DNA of 7,303 nucleotides from Thermodesulfatator sp. Lineage in GTDB: Bacteria > Desulfobacterota > Thermodesulfobacteria > Thermodesulfobacteriales > Thermodesulfobacteriaceae. The position numbers and the translations under genes are program-made. This document shows, one piece after another, positions 6,303-7,303 of the stretch. The notes beneath the pieces were generated by a model that saw only the letters and a list, made by a program, of their open reading frames with translations, searched no databases and was not told where the DNA came from. Position 1 is the first letter of the stretch. Every line of letters begins with the position of its first letter. The DNA lies in NCBI GenBank assembly GCA_026993045.1, contig JALWWR010000038.1, positions 331 to 7,633 of the forward strand, in the 5' to 3' direction.

Positions 6303-7215
6303 ACCAGAAGCCTTATCCTTTCTTGAGCGCTGGGGCTTTTCCCCCTTAAAGCTCACTCCCCTTAGACCCCAAGGGTCGCAACGGTGTTTTTATAGAGTCC
6401 ACGCCTCTCAAGGAGAGACCGCGGTCTTCATAGGCCCCCAGCCTGGCCCCCAAGGTCTCAAGGAGGCCCGGTCTTACTATCTTCTGGGACGCTTTTTCCG
6501 GTCCCAAGGACTCCCGGTGCCTGAAATTTGGGCCTACGATGAAAGTCAAGGGTATCTTTTGGTGGAAGACCTGGGGGATCTCACTTTAGTTCAGCATCCC
6601 GAAGCCCGGCGTTTTTACCCCTTGGTCCTTAAAATTTTGGCTAAAATGCAGGCCTTAGCCCCCCTTCTTCCGCAAAAGGCCTTGCTTGAGACCGTTTATT
6701 ACGATTTCGACCTCATCTGGGAAAAAGAAGTCCTTTATTTTGAGGCTTGGTATCTACGGCGCTACCGGGTCCGGGGTTTTAGTCCCGCTCAAAAGGAGCT
6801 TTGGCGAAATTGGGTGGAAGAATCGGTAGGGCTTTTCACCGATTGGGTGGTCCTACACCGGGACTTTCAGTCCCAAAACATCTTAATTAAGGATTCCTGG
6901 CCTTATATTATCGATTTTCAGGCCGCCCGTTTGGGCCCCCCTTCCTACGATTTGGCCTCCCTCCTCTGGGATCCTTACCAAGAAGACCTCCCGGTGGAGG
7001 ACTTTCTGGAGCAGTATCTTTTCCTCACCGGAAGGAACCGTGAGGAATTCAAGCTAGAATGGCGGAGGACCTCGGTCTTTCGGCTCCTTCAGGCCTTGGG
7101 GGCCTATGTCAAGCTAAGCCTCCAGGGAAAAAGCTGGTTCGCCCGCTACATCCCTCGAGCCGAAAGACGCCTCCACCGCCTCCTCCCCCCCGCCCTAAGA
7201 GAGACCGTATTTTAA
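6292..7215 (+). CDS. Sugar kinase of aminoglycoside-phosphotransferase fold, AmgK-like
   Basis: This is a predicted cytoplasmic ATP-dependent kinase. By analogy with Pseudomonas AmgK it would phosphorylate the anomeric hydroxyl of MurNAc or GlcNAc to feed the neighbouring nucleotidyltransferase. Numbered from ATG 6292 (307 residues), the N-lobe contains GSQRCFYRV (28-36), LPVPEIWAYD (74-83) and a hinge-like LLVEDLGD (89-96). Next comes an AmgK-type FEAWYLRRY (150-158). The catalytic loop is HRDFQSQN (His189, Arg190, catalytic Asp191, Asn196), the metal loop is IDFQAA (Asp208), and SYDLASLL (218-225) completes the APH pattern. All catalytic residues are present. The start is uncertain: ATG 6292 overlaps the upstream gene by 11 bp, while in-frame TTG 6280 would add four residues; neither has a clear Shine-Dalgarno, so coupling is likely. 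Antibiotic resistance is not implied by the fold. Homoserine or choline kinase-type substrates are less likely, given the partner gene. Confidence 0.78.
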   Translation: MPLEPEALSFLERWGFSPLKLTPLRPQGSQRCFYRVHASQGETAVFIGPQPGPQGLKEARSYYLLGRFFRSQGLPVPEIWAYDESQGYLLVEDLGDLTLVQHPEARRFYPLVLKILAKMQALAPLLPQKALLETVYYDFDLIWEKEVLYFEAWYLRRYRVRGFSPAQKELWRNWVEESVGLFTDWVVLHRDFQSQNILIKDSWPYIIDFQAARLGPPSYDLASLLWDPYQEDLPVEDFLEQYLFLTGRNREEFKLEWRRTSVFRLLQALGAYVKLSLQGKSWFARYIPRAERRLHRLLPPALRETVF

Positions 7216-7235
7216 AAGATTATTTGAGATCTCTG

Positions 7236-7303
7236 AAAAAGTCCGTCCCCCTCTGGGAGTCTAAAAAAGTCCACCCTCCCCCCGGAGGGGGAGGGTTTGG
7301 GAG
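7236..7303. repeat. Two copies of a short AAAAAGTCC ... TGGGAG unit
   Basis: One unit spans 7236-7259 and a second spans 7264-7303. Both start with AAAAAGTCC, continue with a C-rich tract and end with TGGGAG. The second is longer because it contains the GC-rich hairpin. The window ends exactly at the second TGGGAG, so further copies could lie beyond it. The chance of coincidence is moderate, since the shared blocks are only 9 and 6 bases. Confidence 0.35.
7274..7295. terminator. GC-rich hairpin after the last gene, possible terminator
   Basis: CCCTCCCCC (7274-7282) pairs perfectly over 9 bp with GGGGGAGGG (7287-7295) around a CGGA loop. CCA (7271-7273) and TGG (7298-7300) can extend it across two bulged T. 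On the plus strand only three T follow before G, so it is a weak Rho-independent terminator for the operon. On the minus strand the stem is followed by TGGACTTTTTT, which would suit a convergent gene lying beyond the window. The 88 bp from 7216 hold no open reading frame of note. Confidence 0.45.

Noticed and set aside
5972..6349. A 125-codon plus-strand frame spanning the nucleotidyltransferase/kinase junction
   Set aside because: It is in a different frame from two genes with intact catalytic motifs. Its translation is low-complexity Gly/Arg/Ser/Pro with no family resemblance.
6292..7215. Aminoglycoside resistance gene
   Set aside because: The fold is shared with resistance kinases, but the AmgK-type FEAWYLRRY segment, the housekeeping operon context and the overlapping nucleotidyltransferase point to sugar metabolism.
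7226..7233. GAGATCTC palindrome as an operator
   Set aside because: An 8-bp perfect palindrome is not rare by chance, and no second copy or promoter lies nearby.

Overview
The window is a compact, entirely plus-strand stretch from a mesophilic-to-thermophilic Gram-negative-type bacterium. Coding density, GTG starts, genes that abut or overlap, and Glu/Lys/Arg-rich proteins suggest a small-genome thermophile. A Thermodesulfobacteriota (Thermodesulfobacteria) relative is my best guess, but it rests on protein style and not on a phylogenetic marker.

Layout: positions 1-148 are AT-rich upstream DNA with one possible promoter. Then come a small YdcH/DUF465-type coiled-coil gene (149-361); ilvB and ilvN, the large and small subunits of acetohydroxyacid synthase (366-2069, 2178-2675); a single-chain transketolase whose two halves resemble the split N- and C-subunit transketolases (2685-4631); tatC and tatA of twin-arginine protein export (4632-5381, 5392-5589); a sugar-1-phosphate nucleotidyltransferase resembling MurU (5589-6302); and a sugar kinase of the aminoglycoside-phosphotransferase fold resembling AmgK (about 6292-7215). 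The last 88 bases are non-coding, with a GC-rich hairpin and a repeated short motif.

How the genes relate: every junction except ilvB/ilvN is 10 bp or less, or an overlap, so the genes probably form one transcript. IlvB/IlvN make acetolactate and acetohydroxybutyrate for Val/Leu/Ile. Transketolase, a second thiamine-diphosphate enzyme, runs the non-oxidative pentose phosphate pathway. TatC/TatA form a minimal export unit. The kinase and nucleotidyltransferase together would turn a free amino sugar (MurNAc or GlcNAc by analogy) into an NDP-sugar, as in cell-wall recycling.

The most unusual sequence is the 108-bp gap between ilvB and ilvN. An orphan Shine-Dalgarno sits at the ilvB stop. It is followed by an imperfect palindrome of about 65 bp with two competing G-runs for one C-run, and then a second Shine-Dalgarno for ilvN. 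No phage, transposase, CRISPR array, rRNA or tRNA was seen.
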